64,000 nucleotides of DNA from RAM1 sp041905405 (GTDB lineage Bacteria; Pseudomonadota; Gammaproteobacteria; Burkholderiales; Burkholderiaceae_C): contig JAYRLC010000009.1 in the NCBI GenBank assembly GCA_041905405.1, positions 53,042-117,041 of the forward strand. Reading direction: 5' to 3'. The position numbers and the translations under genes were made by a program. Positions 18,790 to 29,341 of the stretch are shown here, one piece after another; the stretch's first letter is position 1, and each line of letters opens with the position of its first letter. Under the pieces are notes generated by a model that had not been told where the DNA came from, ran no database searches, and saw only the letters and a program-made list of their open reading frames with translations.

Positions 18790-19845
18790 ATGCTCACGAT
18801 CTACAACGCGAACCATGCGCGCCATCACGGCAAGTTGGAAATGTTCCGTGGCGAACTCGTGCCGTGCTTTGAAATCCCCGCGCGCGCCGACTACGTTCTG
18901 CAGGAGCTGCAATCCCGCAAGCTCGGCGCCATCGACGCGCCGCAGGCCATGGACGACACCGTCATCACCCGTGTGCATGCGCCGCGCTACGTCGATTTCC
19001 TGCGCGACGCCTGGGACGAATGGGTGGCGCTGGACCCGGCCAACGCGCAGCGCGACGCGATCCCGTCGTACTGGCCGATCCGCACCTTCCGCAGCGACGT
19101 GCTGCCCGCGAGCTTTGCGGCGCGCATGGGGCTGTTCTCGTATGACGCCGGCAGCCCGTTGACATCGGGCACCTGGGCGGCCGCGCGCGAGGGGGCGGCG
19201 TGTGCCTGGACGGCGGCCCGGCACGTCACGCAGGGCGCGAACGGGCCGGGAGCCGCCTTCGCGCTGACGCGCCCGCCGGGCCACCATGCGGGCGCGGATT
19301 TCTTCGGGGGCTACTGCTTTCTGAACAACGCCGCCATCGCGGCGCAGGCGCTGCGCGACGCGGGCTGCGGGCGCGTGGCCGTGCTGGACGTGGACTACCA
19401 CCACGGCAACGGCACGCAAGCGATCTTCTACGAACGTGCCGACGTGTTCACCGTTAGCCTGCACGGCGACCCGCACACGGAATACCCGTACTACCTGGGC
19501 TATGCCGACGAGCGCGGCACGGGGGCGGGCGAGGGCTTCAACTTCAACCTGCCGCTGGCGCGCGGCACCGGGTTTGCCCAATGGCGCGAGGCGCTGGCCA
19601 CGGCGCTGCAAGCCATCTCGGCGTACCGCGCCGACGCGCTGGTCGTGGCGCTGGGCGTGGACACGTTCGCGGGCGACCCGATCTCGGCCTTTGGCCTGCA
19701 AAGCGCCGACTACCTGCGCGTGGGCGGCGACATCGCCGCCGCCGGCCTGCCGACGGTGTTTACTTTCGAGGGCGGCTACGCGGTGGCCGAGGTGGGCGTG
19801 AACGCAGTCAACGTGCTGCAGGGCTTCGACGAACGCGCGCTCTAG
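18790..19845 (+). CDS. Histone deacetylase-family amidohydrolase, acetylpolyamine amidohydrolase type
   Basis: A 351-residue zinc hydrolase of the arginase/deacetylase fold. The catalytic pair is in RPPGHHAG (His165-His166), the zinc ligands are in DVDYHHGNG (Asp202, His204) and in LGVDTFAGDP (Asp291), and GYCFLNNAA follows the catalytic loop. The opening MLTIYNANHARHHGKLEM and the length fit the acetylpolyamine amidohydrolases, which remove acetyl groups from acetylputrescine, acetylcadaverine or similar amides; the exact substrate is open. The ATG at 18790 matches the conserved start although its ribosome site is weak; the open frame upstream runs antisense to the neighbouring gene's possible N-terminus. 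Confidence 0.9.
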   Translation: MLTIYNANHARHHGKLEMFRGELVPCFEIPARADYVLQELQSRKLGAIDAPQAMDDTVITRVHAPRYVDFLRDAWDEWVALDPANAQRDAIPSYWPIRTFRSDVLPASFAARMGLFSYDAGSPLTSGTWAAAREGAACAWTAARHVTQGANGPGAAFALTRPPGHHAGADFFGGYCFLNNAAIAAQALRDAGCGRVAVLDVDYHHGNGTQAIFYERADVFTVSLHGDPHTEYPYYLGYADERGTGAGEGFNFNLPLARGTGFAQWREALATALQAISAYRADALVVALGVDTFAGDPISAFGLQSADYLRVGGDIAAAGLPTVFTFEGGYAVAEVGVNAVNVLQGFDERAL

Positions 19846-19940
19846 TACTGCACAGTGGAACCGGGGCTCCGTGAATGCCTGATGGTCACGGGCGGCGGCC
19901 CCCGGTCTAATGCCGTGGAACAACCACCAAGGAGACATCC

Positions 19941-20912
19941 ATGCACTCGCTCCGCCGCCGCCAGGTCGTCCAACTCGCCGGTGCCGCGCTGGCCGCGCCT
20001 GCGCTGACCGCCCGCGCCCAAGCCTTCCCGGCCAAGCCCATCAAGCTCGTCATCGCCTTCCCGGCGGGCGGGCCGACCGACATCACCATGCGGTCGCTGG
20101 CCGAAAACGCCTCCAAAATCCTGGGGCAGCCCGTCGTGGTCGAAAACAAGCCCGGTGCCGGTGGCTCGCTGCCTGCGCAGGGCCTGCAGACCGTGCCGGC
20201 GGATGGTTACACGCTGGCGCAGATCCCGCTGGGCGTCTTCCGCCTGCCGTATACCACCAAGCTCACCTGGGACCCGATCAAGGACATCAGCTACGTGCTG
20301 AACGTCACGGGCTATGCGTTCGGCATGGTCGCGCCGGCCGACGGGCCCATCAAGAACTGGGCGGACTTTGTTGCCTACGCCAAGGCGAACCCCGGCAAGC
20401 TCACCTACGGCTCCACCGGCGTGCTGACCAGCCCGCACCTGACGACCGAGCTCATCGCGCAGAAGCTGGGCATCCAGCTCAACCACATCCCCTACAAGGG
20501 CAACGCCGACCTGAACCAGGCGCTGCTGGGCGGGCACGTGATGTCGGCATCCGACTCCACGGGCTGGGCGCCGCTGGTCGAGTCCGGCAAGCTGCGCGTG
20601 CTGAATGTCTGGGGTGACAAGCGCCTGCCCAAGTTCCCCGACGCGCCCACGCTGAAAGAGCTGGGCCTGGACATCGTGCAGAACTCGCCGTTCGGCATCG
20701 GCGCGCCGCGCGGCACGCCGCCGGACGTGGTGGCCAGACTGCACGACGCCTTCAAGAAGGCGATGGAGGAGCCCAGCTACGTGGCCGCGCTCGCGCGCTA
20801 CGACATGCTGCCCATGTACATGAGCAGCGCCGCGTACACCAAATTTGCGCAGGACACCTTCGCAACCGAAAAGGCGCTGGTCGAGAAGCTGGGCCTGGTC
20901 AAGCCGTCCTGA
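19941..20912 (+). CDS. Bug-family tripartite tricarboxylate transporter substrate-binding protein
   Basis: A 323-residue periplasmic receptor. The signal sequence (MHSLRRRQVVQLAGAALAAP…) has an RRRQ pair that may suit Tat export and ends near ARAQA. The mature part starts FPAKPIKLVIAFPAGGPTD, the Bug ligand loop, followed by PVVVENKPGAGGS and the second loop (HIPYKGNADLNQALLGGHV). Bug proteins capture carboxylates, aromatic acids or amino acids for TctAB permeases. No tctA or tctB is present, so this is an orphan receptor. A CAAGGAGA ribosome site precedes the start. Its stop codon abuts that of the convergent protease gene (TGATCA). Confidence 0.92.
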   Translation: MHSLRRRQVVQLAGAALAAPALTARAQAFPAKPIKLVIAFPAGGPTDITMRSLAENASKILGQPVVVENKPGAGGSLPAQGLQTVPADGYTLAQIPLGVFRLPYTTKLTWDPIKDISYVLNVTGYAFGMVAPADGPIKNWADFVAYAKANPGKLTYGSTGVLTSPHLTTELIAQKLGIQLNHIPYKGNADLNQALLGGHVMSASDSTGWAPLVESGKLRVLNVWGDKRLPKFPDAPTLKELGLDIVQNSPFGIGAPRGTPPDVVARLHDAFKKAMEEPSYVAALARYDMLPMYMSSAAYTKFAQDTFATEKALVEKLGLVKPS

Positions 20913-22385
20913 TCACCGCCTGTCGGTCAGCAGGCGGCCCGGGCGCACGGGCCGCTTCGTGCCCAGCGACAGCAGCGCCGCGGACTGCGGCACGCCGGCC
21001 GCGACCGACTGCGGCGCCGCGGTGCTGGCCGTGCAGGCCCCGATGTCCATGTGCCGCAGCGCGATGCCCAGCAAGCCCTCCGCCGGGTTGCCGAGCGCCG
21101 CCGAGAAGTCGTCGGCACCGGGACAGGTGGGCGCGAAGCCGGTCGAGAAATCGCCGAACTCCTTGGCGTTAAAGCCCTGGAACTCGATGGGGAACAGCGA
21201 CAGCCCGCAGTTGTCGCGGCGGCGAAAGCCGTAGGGCTTGCCGCATGTCGTGCCGCCCACGAGCACCACCTCCACGTCGATGCCGCGCAGGCTGTTGATG
21301 ACCGATTCACTGGCCGAACAGGTGTCGCCCGTGGCCAGGATGTAGACGCGCGCCAGTGACAGGCGCGGCAGCGCCGTGCCGGCGGGGTAGGTGGGTTCGG
21401 CCACCTCGGTGCGCGGGCCGAACCGCCACACCGCATCGGCCGGGTCGACGCTGAGCTTGCGGTTGAACGCCAGCCGCTCGAACACGCGGCCGTCGTTGCC
21501 CGGGCCCGTGACCATGGACGCCAGCGCCTGCGCGACATAGAGGTAGCCGCCCGGGTTGTAGCGCATGTCCAGCACCAGCTCCTGCACCTGGGCCGCGGCC
21601 AGGGTGCCGATCGCGGTGATCAGCTTGTCCTGCGCGCCGCTGGAAAAGCCGTCGAACTGCAGATAGCCGACGCGGCGGCCCTGGCCGCTGGTCAGCACCC
21701 GGGTTTGGGGCAGCGGGTCCTCCTGCACGGCGGCCGCGGTGAGCTGCACCGTGCGCACGGCCGCGCCCGGTGCGTCGCGGTAGGTGAAGGTCACCATTGC
21801 ACCGGCGACGTTGGGGTACCAGCCCTCGTGCGTGGCGGCCACGATCGCCTCCAGCACGCCGCCGCGCGCCAGGCCCGCGCGCGCGGCGGGTGAATTGGCG
21901 TCAACCTTGGCCACGCGCTGGCGGCCCGCGCCGTCGGCCTGCCACTGCACGCCAAAGCCCTGGCCGGCGCCGGTGGAAATGGTGTCGGCGTCGGCGCCGC
22001 GCACGATGAAGCTGAAACGGTCCTTGGGCAGGCCGTGGACGTCCGGCGTGGTGACCAGCAGGTTGTAGAAGTAGCCGGCCACGGTCCAGGGCAGGGCGTC
22101 GGTGGCGGGTATTTCATCGGTCCAGAGATAGACCTCGTCCAGGTAAGAGCGCACGAACCGCTTTTCGGTGTCCATGTCGCAGATGTCCGCGTAGGCCGAC
22201 GAAGGCCGGTCGGCCGTCAGCACGGTCTTGCCCGCGCCGGGGTTGCAGACCTCGTAACTGCCCAGGCAGGTGCCGGCGCTGCCGCCGCCCCCGCCGCAAC
22301 CTGCCAGCAAAGCCAGCGCCGCCGTTGCAGTCGTCACCGCCACGCCGCGCGCCGCCCGGCGCACGCCCGTACCTGTCCATCGCAT
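20913..22385 (-). CDS. S41 family (C-terminal processing type) peptidase lipoprotein
   Basis: A 490-residue protein with a lipoprotein signal ending LALLAGCGGGGG, so it should be anchored to the outer or inner membrane on the periplasmic side. A PDZ-like region (GQGFGVQWQADG… to VLEAIVAAT) precedes the tail-specific protease core: GRRVGYLQFDGF, ELVLDMRYNPGGYLYVAQAL, and TGDTCSASESVINSL with the catalytic serine, then VGGTTCGKPYGF. Extra cysteines (NPGAGK region, TTCGKPYG, DNCGL, PTCPG, ACTAS) suggest disulfides. S41 proteases cut unfolded or C-terminal segments of envelope proteins; the target is unknown. It runs convergent to the Bug gene. Confidence 0.88.
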   Translation of the reverse strand: MRWTGTGVRRAARGVAVTTATAALALLAGCGGGGGSAGTCLGSYEVCNPGAGKTVLTADRPSSAYADICDMDTEKRFVRSYLDEVYLWTDEIPATDALPWTVAGYFYNLLVTTPDVHGLPKDRFSFIVRGADADTISTGAGQGFGVQWQADGAGRQRVAKVDANSPAARAGLARGGVLEAIVAATHEGWYPNVAGAMVTFTYRDAPGAAVRTVQLTAAAVQEDPLPQTRVLTSGQGRRVGYLQFDGFSSGAQDKLITAIGTLAAAQVQELVLDMRYNPGGYLYVAQALASMVTGPGNDGRVFERLAFNRKLSVDPADAVWRFGPRTEVAEPTYPAGTALPRLSLARVYILATGDTCSASESVINSLRGIDVEVVLVGGTTCGKPYGFRRRDNCGLSLFPIEFQGFNAKEFGDFSTGFAPTCPGADDFSAALGNPAEGLLGIALRHMDIGACTASTAAPQSVAAGVPQSAALLSLGTKRPVRPGRLLTDRR

Positions 22386-22458
22386 GTTCTTTCCCCCCTG
22401 ATCTGGTCGCCGCCCATGGTGGCGGCGCCGCGCATCTTAGCGTGCGCCCGGGGCGCCT

Positions 22459-24087
22459 TCAGCCCGCGCTGCCCAGTGCCAGCCCCGCATGCTCGCGCAG
22501 CGGGTGGAAGTGGATCTTGGGGAAGCGCTCCTGAGCCAGCCGCACGTCATACGGCGACGTGCACAGGAACGCCAGCGCGTCGGCCGCGTCGTGCGCCATG
22601 CGCAGCGGGTACGCGTCGGTGAACGCGCGCAGTTCGGCCGGCGTGTCGGCCGTGATCCAGCGCGCGCCGGTGTACTGGCAGCCTTCGAGCCGGATGTCGG
22701 CGTCGTACTCGGCCTTCAGCCGGTGCTGCACCACTTCAAACTGCAGCTGGCCCACGGCGCCCAGCAGCATCGCGCCGCCCGCGTCGGGCTTGAAGACCTG
22801 GATCGCGCCTTCTTCGCCCAGCTGGGCCAGGCCCTGCTGCAGCTGCTTGGTGCGCAGCGGGTTCTTCAGGATCACGGTCATGAACAGCTCGGGCGCAAAG
22901 AACGGCAGCCCGGTGAACTGCAGGTTTGCGCCGTCGGTGATGGTGTCGCCCAGCTGCACGCCGCCATGCGTGGTAAAGCCGATGATGTCGCCGGCATAGG
23001 CCTCGTCCACGGCCTCGCGCCGCTGGCTCATGAAGGTCACGACCGACGTGGGCCGCAGCTCCTTGGCCGTGCGCTGCACCTTGAGCTTCATGCCCGGCGT
23101 GTACTTGCCCGACGCCATGCGCACGAAGGCGATGCGGTCGCGGTGGTTGGCGTCCATGTTGGCCTGCACCTTGAACACCACGCCGGCGAAGTTCGGGTCC
23201 TCGGGCTGGATCTCTTTGGTGACGGGCTGGCGGTTGACCTGCGTGCTGCTGGTGCGCGGGCGCGGCGACGGCGCCAGGTCCACCAGTGCGTCCAGCACCT
23301 CCATCACGCCGAAGTTGTTGACGCCGGAGCCGAAGAACACCGGCGTCTGCTTGCCCGCCAGGAACGCTTCGTGGTTCCACTCGGGCGATGCGCCGACGGC
23401 GAGTTCCATGCTCTCGATCGCGGCGTCGTACTCGCTGCCGAAGCGCGCGCGCAGCGTGCCGGCGTCGGCCAACGGGATGGATTCAAAGTCCTGCGGGCGG
23501 CGTTCGCTGCCCGACTCGAACACCGTCATGGCCTGCGTGCGCAGGTTCATGATGCCGCCGAACAGCTTGCCCTTGCCCACGGGCCAGGTCATGGGCACGC
23601 AGGGCATGCCCAGCTCGCGCTCGACCTCGTCCAGGATGTCCAGCGGCTCGCGGACCTCGCGGTCCATCTTGTTGACGAAGGTGATGATGGGCGTGTCGCG
23701 CTGGCGGCAGACCTCGATGAGGCGGCGGGTCTGCGCCTCCACGCCGTTGGCCGCATCGATCACCATCAGCGCCGAGTCCACGGCCGTGAGCACGCGGTAC
23801 GTGTCTTCACTGAAGTCCTTGTGGCCGGGCGTGTCCAGCAGGTTGATCACGTGGTCGCGGTAGGCCATCTGCATGACCGACGACGCGACGGAAATGCCGC
23901 GCTGCTTTTCGATCTCCATCCAGTCGGACGTGGCGTGGCGCGACGCCTTGCGCCCCTTGACCGCGCCCGCGATCTGGATCGCGCCCGAGAACAGCAGCAG
24001 CTTTTCGGTCAGCGTGGTCTTGCCCGCGTCGGGGTGGGAGATGATGGCAAAGGTGCGGCGGCGCCGGGTTTCGGATGCGAAGGACAC
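22459..24087 (-). CDS. prfC: Peptide chain release factor 3 (RF3)
   Basis: A 542-residue translational GTPase with P-loop SHPDAGKTTLTEKLL, switch II DTPGHKDFSEDTYR and G4 NKMD, followed by the RF3-specific domains II and III. RF3 uses GTP to recycle RF1 and RF2 from the ribosome after termination. The conserved N-terminus SFASETRRRRTFAIISHPDAG is reached from a GTG codon at 24085-24087; no ATG fits, so GTG is taken as the start. The longer upstream open frame runs antisense to the next gene and is not coding. The E. coli protein is 529 residues, which agrees with this start. Confidence 0.95.
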   Translation of the reverse strand: MSFASETRRRRTFAIISHPDAGKTTLTEKLLLFSGAIQIAGAVKGRKASRHATSDWMEIEKQRGISVASSVMQMAYRDHVINLLDTPGHKDFSEDTYRVLTAVDSALMVIDAANGVEAQTRRLIEVCRQRDTPIITFVNKMDREVREPLDILDEVERELGMPCVPMTWPVGKGKLFGGIMNLRTQAMTVFESGSERRPQDFESIPLADAGTLRARFGSEYDAAIESMELAVGASPEWNHEAFLAGKQTPVFFGSGVNNFGVMEVLDALVDLAPSPRPRTSSTQVNRQPVTKEIQPEDPNFAGVVFKVQANMDANHRDRIAFVRMASGKYTPGMKLKVQRTAKELRPTSVVTFMSQRREAVDEAYAGDIIGFTTHGGVQLGDTITDGANLQFTGLPFFAPELFMTVILKNPLRTKQLQQGLAQLGEEGAIQVFKPDAGGAMLLGAVGQLQFEVVQHRLKAEYDADIRLEGCQYTGARWITADTPAELRAFTDAYPLRMAHDAADALAFLCTSPYDVRLAQERFPKIHFHPLREHAGLALGSAG

Positions 24088-24214
24088 GGGGGAATCTCGG
24101 TAGGGTGCAGGGCCCGGTGGCGGGCGCGGGGGACCGTGGATTTTACGTGGGCGCTGGCACGGATGCTGCATCATGGCGGCCCTGCCCGTCCTCTTCCTGC
24201 AGTACTGGAGTTCC

Positions 24215-25195
24215 ATGACCCGCACCCGCCGATCCACCCTGCGCGCCCTGGGCGCCGCCTTCGCCGTGCTTGCCGCCCTGGGCGCCGCCCAGGCCCAGTC
24301 CGGCCAGCCCATTCGCCTGCTGGTCGGCTTTCCCGCCGGCGGCGGCACCGACGTGATCGCGCGCACGCTGGCCGACAAGCTCAAGGACCAGTTGGGCCAG
24401 CCCGTGGTGGTCGAGAACCGCGCGGGCGCCGGCGGCCAGATTGCCGCGCAGGCGCTCAAGGCCGCGCCGGCCGACGGGCACACGCTTTTCCTCACGCATG
24501 ACCATTCCGTGTCCATCCTGCCGCTGACCATGAAGAACCCCGGCTTCGACCCGGCGAAGGACTTCGTGGCCGTCGCCGGGTTTGCCACCTTCGTCAACGC
24601 GCTGGCCGTCTCGGGCGGCACACCCGCCAAGTCGGTGGATGAGTACGTCGCCTGGGTCAAGGGCCAGCGCGGCGGCAAGGACACCGTGGGCGTGCCGGCC
24701 CCGGCGTCCACGCCGGAATTCCTGGTCAAGCTGATCGGCCAGAAGTACGCGCTGGACCTGCAGGCCGCGCCCTACCGCGGCAGCGCGCCCATGATCGGCG
24801 ACATGCTGGGCAACCAGATCGCCGCGGGCGTGGGCTCGGTGCCGGATTTCATCGAAAACCACAAGGCCGGCAAGATCCGCGTCGTGGCCGTGCTGGGCGC
24901 CAGCCGCCAGCCCGTGCTGCCCGACGTGCCCAGCTTTGCCGAGCTGGGGTTGGCCGGCTTCGAGGACGTGCCCTACTACGGCCTGTTCGCCCCGGCCGGC
25001 ACGCCGCAAGCCGCGATCGATCGTTTCTCGGACGTGCTGGCCAAGGTGGTGGCCATGCCCGAAGTGCGCGACCGCCTGACCGGCATGGGCCTGGCGGTGG
25101 GCTTCATGCCGCAGCAGCAGCTGGCCGCGCGCGAGAAGGCGTACACGGCGACCTGGGCCAGGATCGTCAAGGCCAGCGGTTTCGTGCCGCAGTAA
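24215..25195 (+). CDS. Bug-family tripartite tricarboxylate transporter substrate-binding protein
   Basis: A 326-residue periplasmic receptor, the second in the window. The start at 24215 follows GGAG at 24207-24210 and gives a clean signal peptide (MTRTRRSTLRALGAAF… ending AAQAQ). An in-frame ATG at 24173 is less likely. The mature start is GQPIRLLVGFPAGGGTDVIA, with PVVVENRAGAGGQ and a second ligand loop (APYRGSAPMIGDML). No permease genes are adjacent. It is divergent from prfC and lies just before the ahcY riboswitch. The ligand is not predictable. Confidence 0.9.
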   Translation: MTRTRRSTLRALGAAFAVLAALGAAQAQSGQPIRLLVGFPAGGGTDVIARTLADKLKDQLGQPVVVENRAGAGGQIAAQALKAAPADGHTLFLTHDHSVSILPLTMKNPGFDPAKDFVAVAGFATFVNALAVSGGTPAKSVDEYVAWVKGQRGGKDTVGVPAPASTPEFLVKLIGQKYALDLQAAPYRGSAPMIGDMLGNQIAAGVGSVPDFIENHKAGKIRVVAVLGASRQPVLPDVPSFAELGLAGFEDVPYYGLFAPAGTPQAAIDRFSDVLAKVVAMPEVRDRLTGMGLAVGFMPQQQLAAREKAYTATWARIVKASGFVPQ

Positions 25196-25218
25196 GCCGA
25201 TGCCCTTAAGCCGATGAC

Positions 25219-25249
25219 TTACGGCGCCGTGCCGGGCGGCGCCTATAAT
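25219..25249 (+). promoter_or_regulatory. Promoter of the ahcY-tlyA-metF operon
   Basis: A perfect TATAAT box lies at 25244-25249. The best -35 candidate, TTACGG (25219-25224), is weak and spaced 19 bases away. Transcription would begin near 25256, exactly where the SAH riboswitch structure begins, which supports this assignment. Confidence 0.65.
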
Positions 25250-25255
25250 TGCGGC

Positions 25256-25322
25256 TTCCGAGGAGCGTTGCAGCACCACCGCGGTGCGAGGCTCGGAGTC
25301 ATCCGCAACGACGCTCACCCAC
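25256..25322 (+). ncRNA. S-adenosylhomocysteine (SAH) riboswitch
   Basis: The leader matches the SAH riboswitch plan. CCGAG (25258-25262) pairs with CTCGG (25292-25296) as P1. A GCACC/GGTGC hairpin forms the inner stem. The strand GAGCGTTGC following P1 can pair with GCAACGACGCTC (25305-25316), giving the family pseudoknot. This element binds SAH and turns on expression of the recycling genes. Here it lies 76 bases before ahcY, whose enzyme removes SAH, which is the expected gene context. Confidence 0.9.
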
Positions 25323-25397
25323 TGTGATCTGTGAGGTGAGTTTTCCCCCTCCCCAGTTCGCCAGTGGTTTATTCAAAACCTGCTTTTGGAGCAAACC

Positions 25398-26834
<1,437 letters not shown>

Positions 26835-26842
26835 GGCCAGGC

Positions 26843-27577
26843 ATGCGCGCGGACCAGTGGCTGGTGGCGCGCGGCCTGGCGGCGTCGCGCTCGCAGGCGC
26901 AGCGGCTGATCGAGGCCGGTGCGCGCTGGCAGGCGCCGGGCGGCTGGCGCGTGCTTGCCAAGTCCGACGATCTGCCATCTGACGCGACGGTGGAGTTGCT
27001 GGACGCGGCCGAGGCACGCTACGTCTCGCGCGGCGGGCTCAAGCTGGAAGGCGCCCTGCGCGACAGTGGCGTGGACCCCGCGGGCCTGCGCTGTCTGGAC
27101 GTGGGGCAGAGCACCGGCGGGTTCACCGACTGCCTTCTGCAGCATGGCGCGGCGAGCGTGGTGGGCGTGGACGTGGGCCACGGCCAGCTGCACGAGCGCC
27201 TCCGCGGCGACGCGCGCGTGACGGCGATCGAAGGCGTGAATGCCCGTGAGTTGACCGAGGCGCAAGCGGGCCGCGACTTTGCGCTGGTGGTGGGCGACCT
27301 GTCGTTCATCTCGCAGACGCTGGTGCTGCCAGCCGTGGTGCCGCTGATGGCAGCGGGCGCTGCGCTGCTGATGCTGGTCAAGCCGCAGTTCGAGCTGCAG
27401 CCCGGCCAGGTCGGCAAGGGCGGCATTGTCAAGGACGCTGCGCTGTACCCCCAGGTGGAGCAGCGCATCCGCGATGCCTGCACGGCGCTGGGATTGCAGG
27501 TGAAGTGCTGGCTGGACAGCCCGATCAGCGGCGGCGACGGCAACCGCGAATTTTTTGTGTACGCAACGAAACCATAA
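26843..27577 (+). CDS. tlyA: TlyA-type rRNA 2'-O-methyltransferase (S4 + FtsJ-like domains)
   Basis: A 244-residue protein with an N-terminal S4 RNA-binding domain (MRADQWLVARGLAASRSQAQ) and a Rossmann methyltransferase domain with CLDVGQSTGGFTDCLLQ as the SAM-binding motif I and LVVGDLSFIS as motif IV. TlyA methylates cytidine ribose in 16S and 23S rRNA and was once called hemolysin. It sits 8 bases after ahcY and 11 before metF. The context is sensible: it makes SAH, which AhcY clears and MetF helps turn back to methionine. It lacks any export signal. Confidence 0.9.
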   Translation: MRADQWLVARGLAASRSQAQRLIEAGARWQAPGGWRVLAKSDDLPSDATVELLDAAEARYVSRGGLKLEGALRDSGVDPAGLRCLDVGQSTGGFTDCLLQHGAASVVGVDVGHGQLHERLRGDARVTAIEGVNARELTEAQAGRDFALVVGDLSFISQTLVLPAVVPLMAAGAALLMLVKPQFELQPGQVGKGGIVKDAALYPQVEQRIRDACTALGLQVKCWLDSPISGGDGNREFFVYATKP

Positions 27578-27588
27578 GGAGGAAGGCG

Positions 27589-28416
27589 ATGGATCTTCCA
27601 ATCAGCCTGGAGTTTTTTCCGACCAAGACGCCTGAGGGCGCCGAGAAGCTGCGCGCCGCGCGCCAGCAGCTGTATGCGCTCAAGCCCGAGTTCTGTTCGG
27701 TCACGTTTGGCGCGGGCGGCTCCACGCAGGACGGCACGCTGCAGGCGGTGACCGAGATCATGGCCGAGGGCGTACCGGCCGCCCCGCACCTGAGCTGCAT
27801 CGGCCAGACCAAAGACAGCATCCGCGAACGGTTGTCGGCCTATGCCCGGGCCGGCATCCAGCGCATCGTCGCGCTGCGCGGCGACCTGCCCAGCGGCTAC
27901 GGCATGGGTGGCGAGTTCCGCTATGCGAGCGACCTGGTGGCGTTCATCCGCGCCGAGACCGGCGACCATTTCCACATCGAAGTGGCGGCCTACCCCGAAA
28001 CACATCCGCAGGCCAAGTCGCCGATGGCCGACCTGGACGCTTTCGCCGCCAAGGTCAAGGCGGGGGCCGACTCGGGCATCACGCAGTACTTCTTCAACAG
28101 CGACGCGTATTTCCGCTACGTGGACGACCTGCTGAAGGTCGGCGTGGAGGTGCCCGTGGTGCCGGGCATCATGCCGATCACCAGCTCCACGCAGCTCATG
28201 CGCTTTTCAGACGCGTGCGGCGCCGAGATCCCGCGCTGGATCCGCATGCGGCTGCAGGCCTTCGGCGACGACACGGCCAGCATCAAGGCATTCGGCCTGG
28301 ACGTGGTGACCGACCTGTGCGACCAGCTTCGCCACGCGGGCGTGCCGGGCATCCACTTCTACACGATGAACCAGTCGGTGGCTACGCTGGAGATCTGCCG
28401 CCGGCTGGCAGGCTGA
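27589..28416 (+). CDS. metF: 5,10-methylenetetrahydrofolate reductase
   Basis: A 275-residue FAD-dependent TIM-barrel reductase that makes 5-methyl-THF for methionine synthesis. Motifs seen are ISLEFFPTKTPEGAEKL, FCSVTFGAGGSTQDGT, RIVALRGDLP and PVVPGIMPITS. An AAGGAGGAAGG ribosome site lies just before the ATG. It is the last gene of the riboswitch-controlled operon. Its 3' end overlaps the convergent transporter gene by 35 bases. Confidence 0.97.
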   Translation: MDLPISLEFFPTKTPEGAEKLRAARQQLYALKPEFCSVTFGAGGSTQDGTLQAVTEIMAEGVPAAPHLSCIGQTKDSIRERLSAYARAGIQRIVALRGDLPSGYGMGGEFRYASDLVAFIRAETGDHFHIEVAAYPETHPQAKSPMADLDAFAAKVKAGADSGITQYFFNSDAYFRYVDDLLKVGVEVPVVPGIMPITSSTQLMRFSDACGAEIPRWIRMRLQAFGDDTASIKAFGLDVVTDLCDQLRHAGVPGIHFYTMNQSVATLEICRRLAG

Positions 28417-29314
28417 CGCCGGGGCGGCGGCTGACCAGCCAGATCCCCGGCAGGATCAGCGCCGCGCCCACCGCGTGGTGCCAGCCCACGGGTTCGCCCA
28501 GGAACAGCCAGGCCATGGCCGCGCCGTACAGCGGCCCCAGGTACAGCTGTGACGACGCCCGCGCCACGCCCAGCTCGCGCTGCACGAACGAATAGCACCA
28601 GAACGCCGCCGCGCCGGGGCACACGCCCGCCAGCAGCATCAGTCCCAGGGCTTTGGGGCCCAGCGCCGGCTGCCCCGCCTGCAGCAGTTCCCACACCGTG
28701 AAGGGCAGCAGCACCACCAGCCCGCCGACGCTCACCGCGCACAGGTGGGCCGCGGCGCCCAGCGGCGTCGCCCAGCGCCGCTGCAGCACCGCAAAGCCGG
28801 CCCAGGCCGTGGTGGTGGCCACGATCCACAGGTCGCCCGGCACCCACTGCACGGCGCCAATGGCGGCCCACTGGCCCTTGATGATCACATGCACCACGCC
28901 CGCCAGCGCGATGGCTACGCCCAGCGACTGCAGCGCGCCGAAACGCTCGCGCAGCCAGATGACGGACGCCAGCGCGATCAGCACCGGCGACACTGAATAG
29001 ATCAGCGCGATGTTGGTAGCCGTGGTGGTGCGCGCCGCTATGTAGACCCATGCGCCGCAGATCCACATGCCCAATGCGCCCAGCATGATGAAGCGCTGCC
29101 ACTGCGCGCGCAGCACATCGCGGTGACGCCACAGCTCGGGCGCCGTAAAGGCGCCCAGCAGCAGCGCCGCCACCAGCCAGCGGCCGAAGGCCAGCGTGTG
29201 GGGCGCCACAACCCCCGGCGACCAGCGGGCCACCAGGTAGTTGACGCACCACAGCGCGGGGGTGATGAAGATCAGCGTATAGGCCAGGCGGTGGCGCGCG
29301 GTTTCGTGAGACAT
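28382..29314 (-). CDS. EamA/DMT-family transporter
   Basis: A 310-residue inner-membrane protein with ten predicted helices in two repeats of five, the usual drug/metabolite transporter layout. It opens LAYTLIFITPALWCVNYLVA, with TTTATNIALIYSVSPVLIAL in repeat one and RASSQLYLGPLYGAAMAWLF with LGEPVGWHHAVGAALIL in repeat two, both matching EamA. These carriers usually export amino acids or other metabolites; the substrate is unknown. The start at 29314 is favoured over an ATG 45 bases upstream because the extra residues are not hydrophobic or conserved-looking. The 3' end overlaps metF. Confidence 0.87.
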   Translation of the reverse strand: MSHETARHRLAYTLIFITPALWCVNYLVARWSPGVVAPHTLAFGRWLVAALLLGAFTAPELWRHRDVLRAQWQRFIMLGALGMWICGAWVYIAARTTTATNIALIYSVSPVLIALASVIWLRERFGALQSLGVAIALAGVVHVIIKGQWAAIGAVQWVPGDLWIVATTTAWAGFAVLQRRWATPLGAAAHLCAVSVGGLVVLLPFTVWELLQAGQPALGPKALGLMLLAGVCPGAAAFWCYSFVQRELGVARASSQLYLGPLYGAAMAWLFLGEPVGWHHAVGAALILPGIWLVSRRPGVSLPAGGRSPA

Positions 29315-29341
29315 GGCGGGAAGTGTAGGTGCCGCGGTGCA

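Noticed and set aside
22489..24501. Plus-strand open frame of 670 codons opposite prfC
   Set aside because: RF3 motifs on the other strand are complete. The plus product is His/Arg/Leu-rich and carries no domain.
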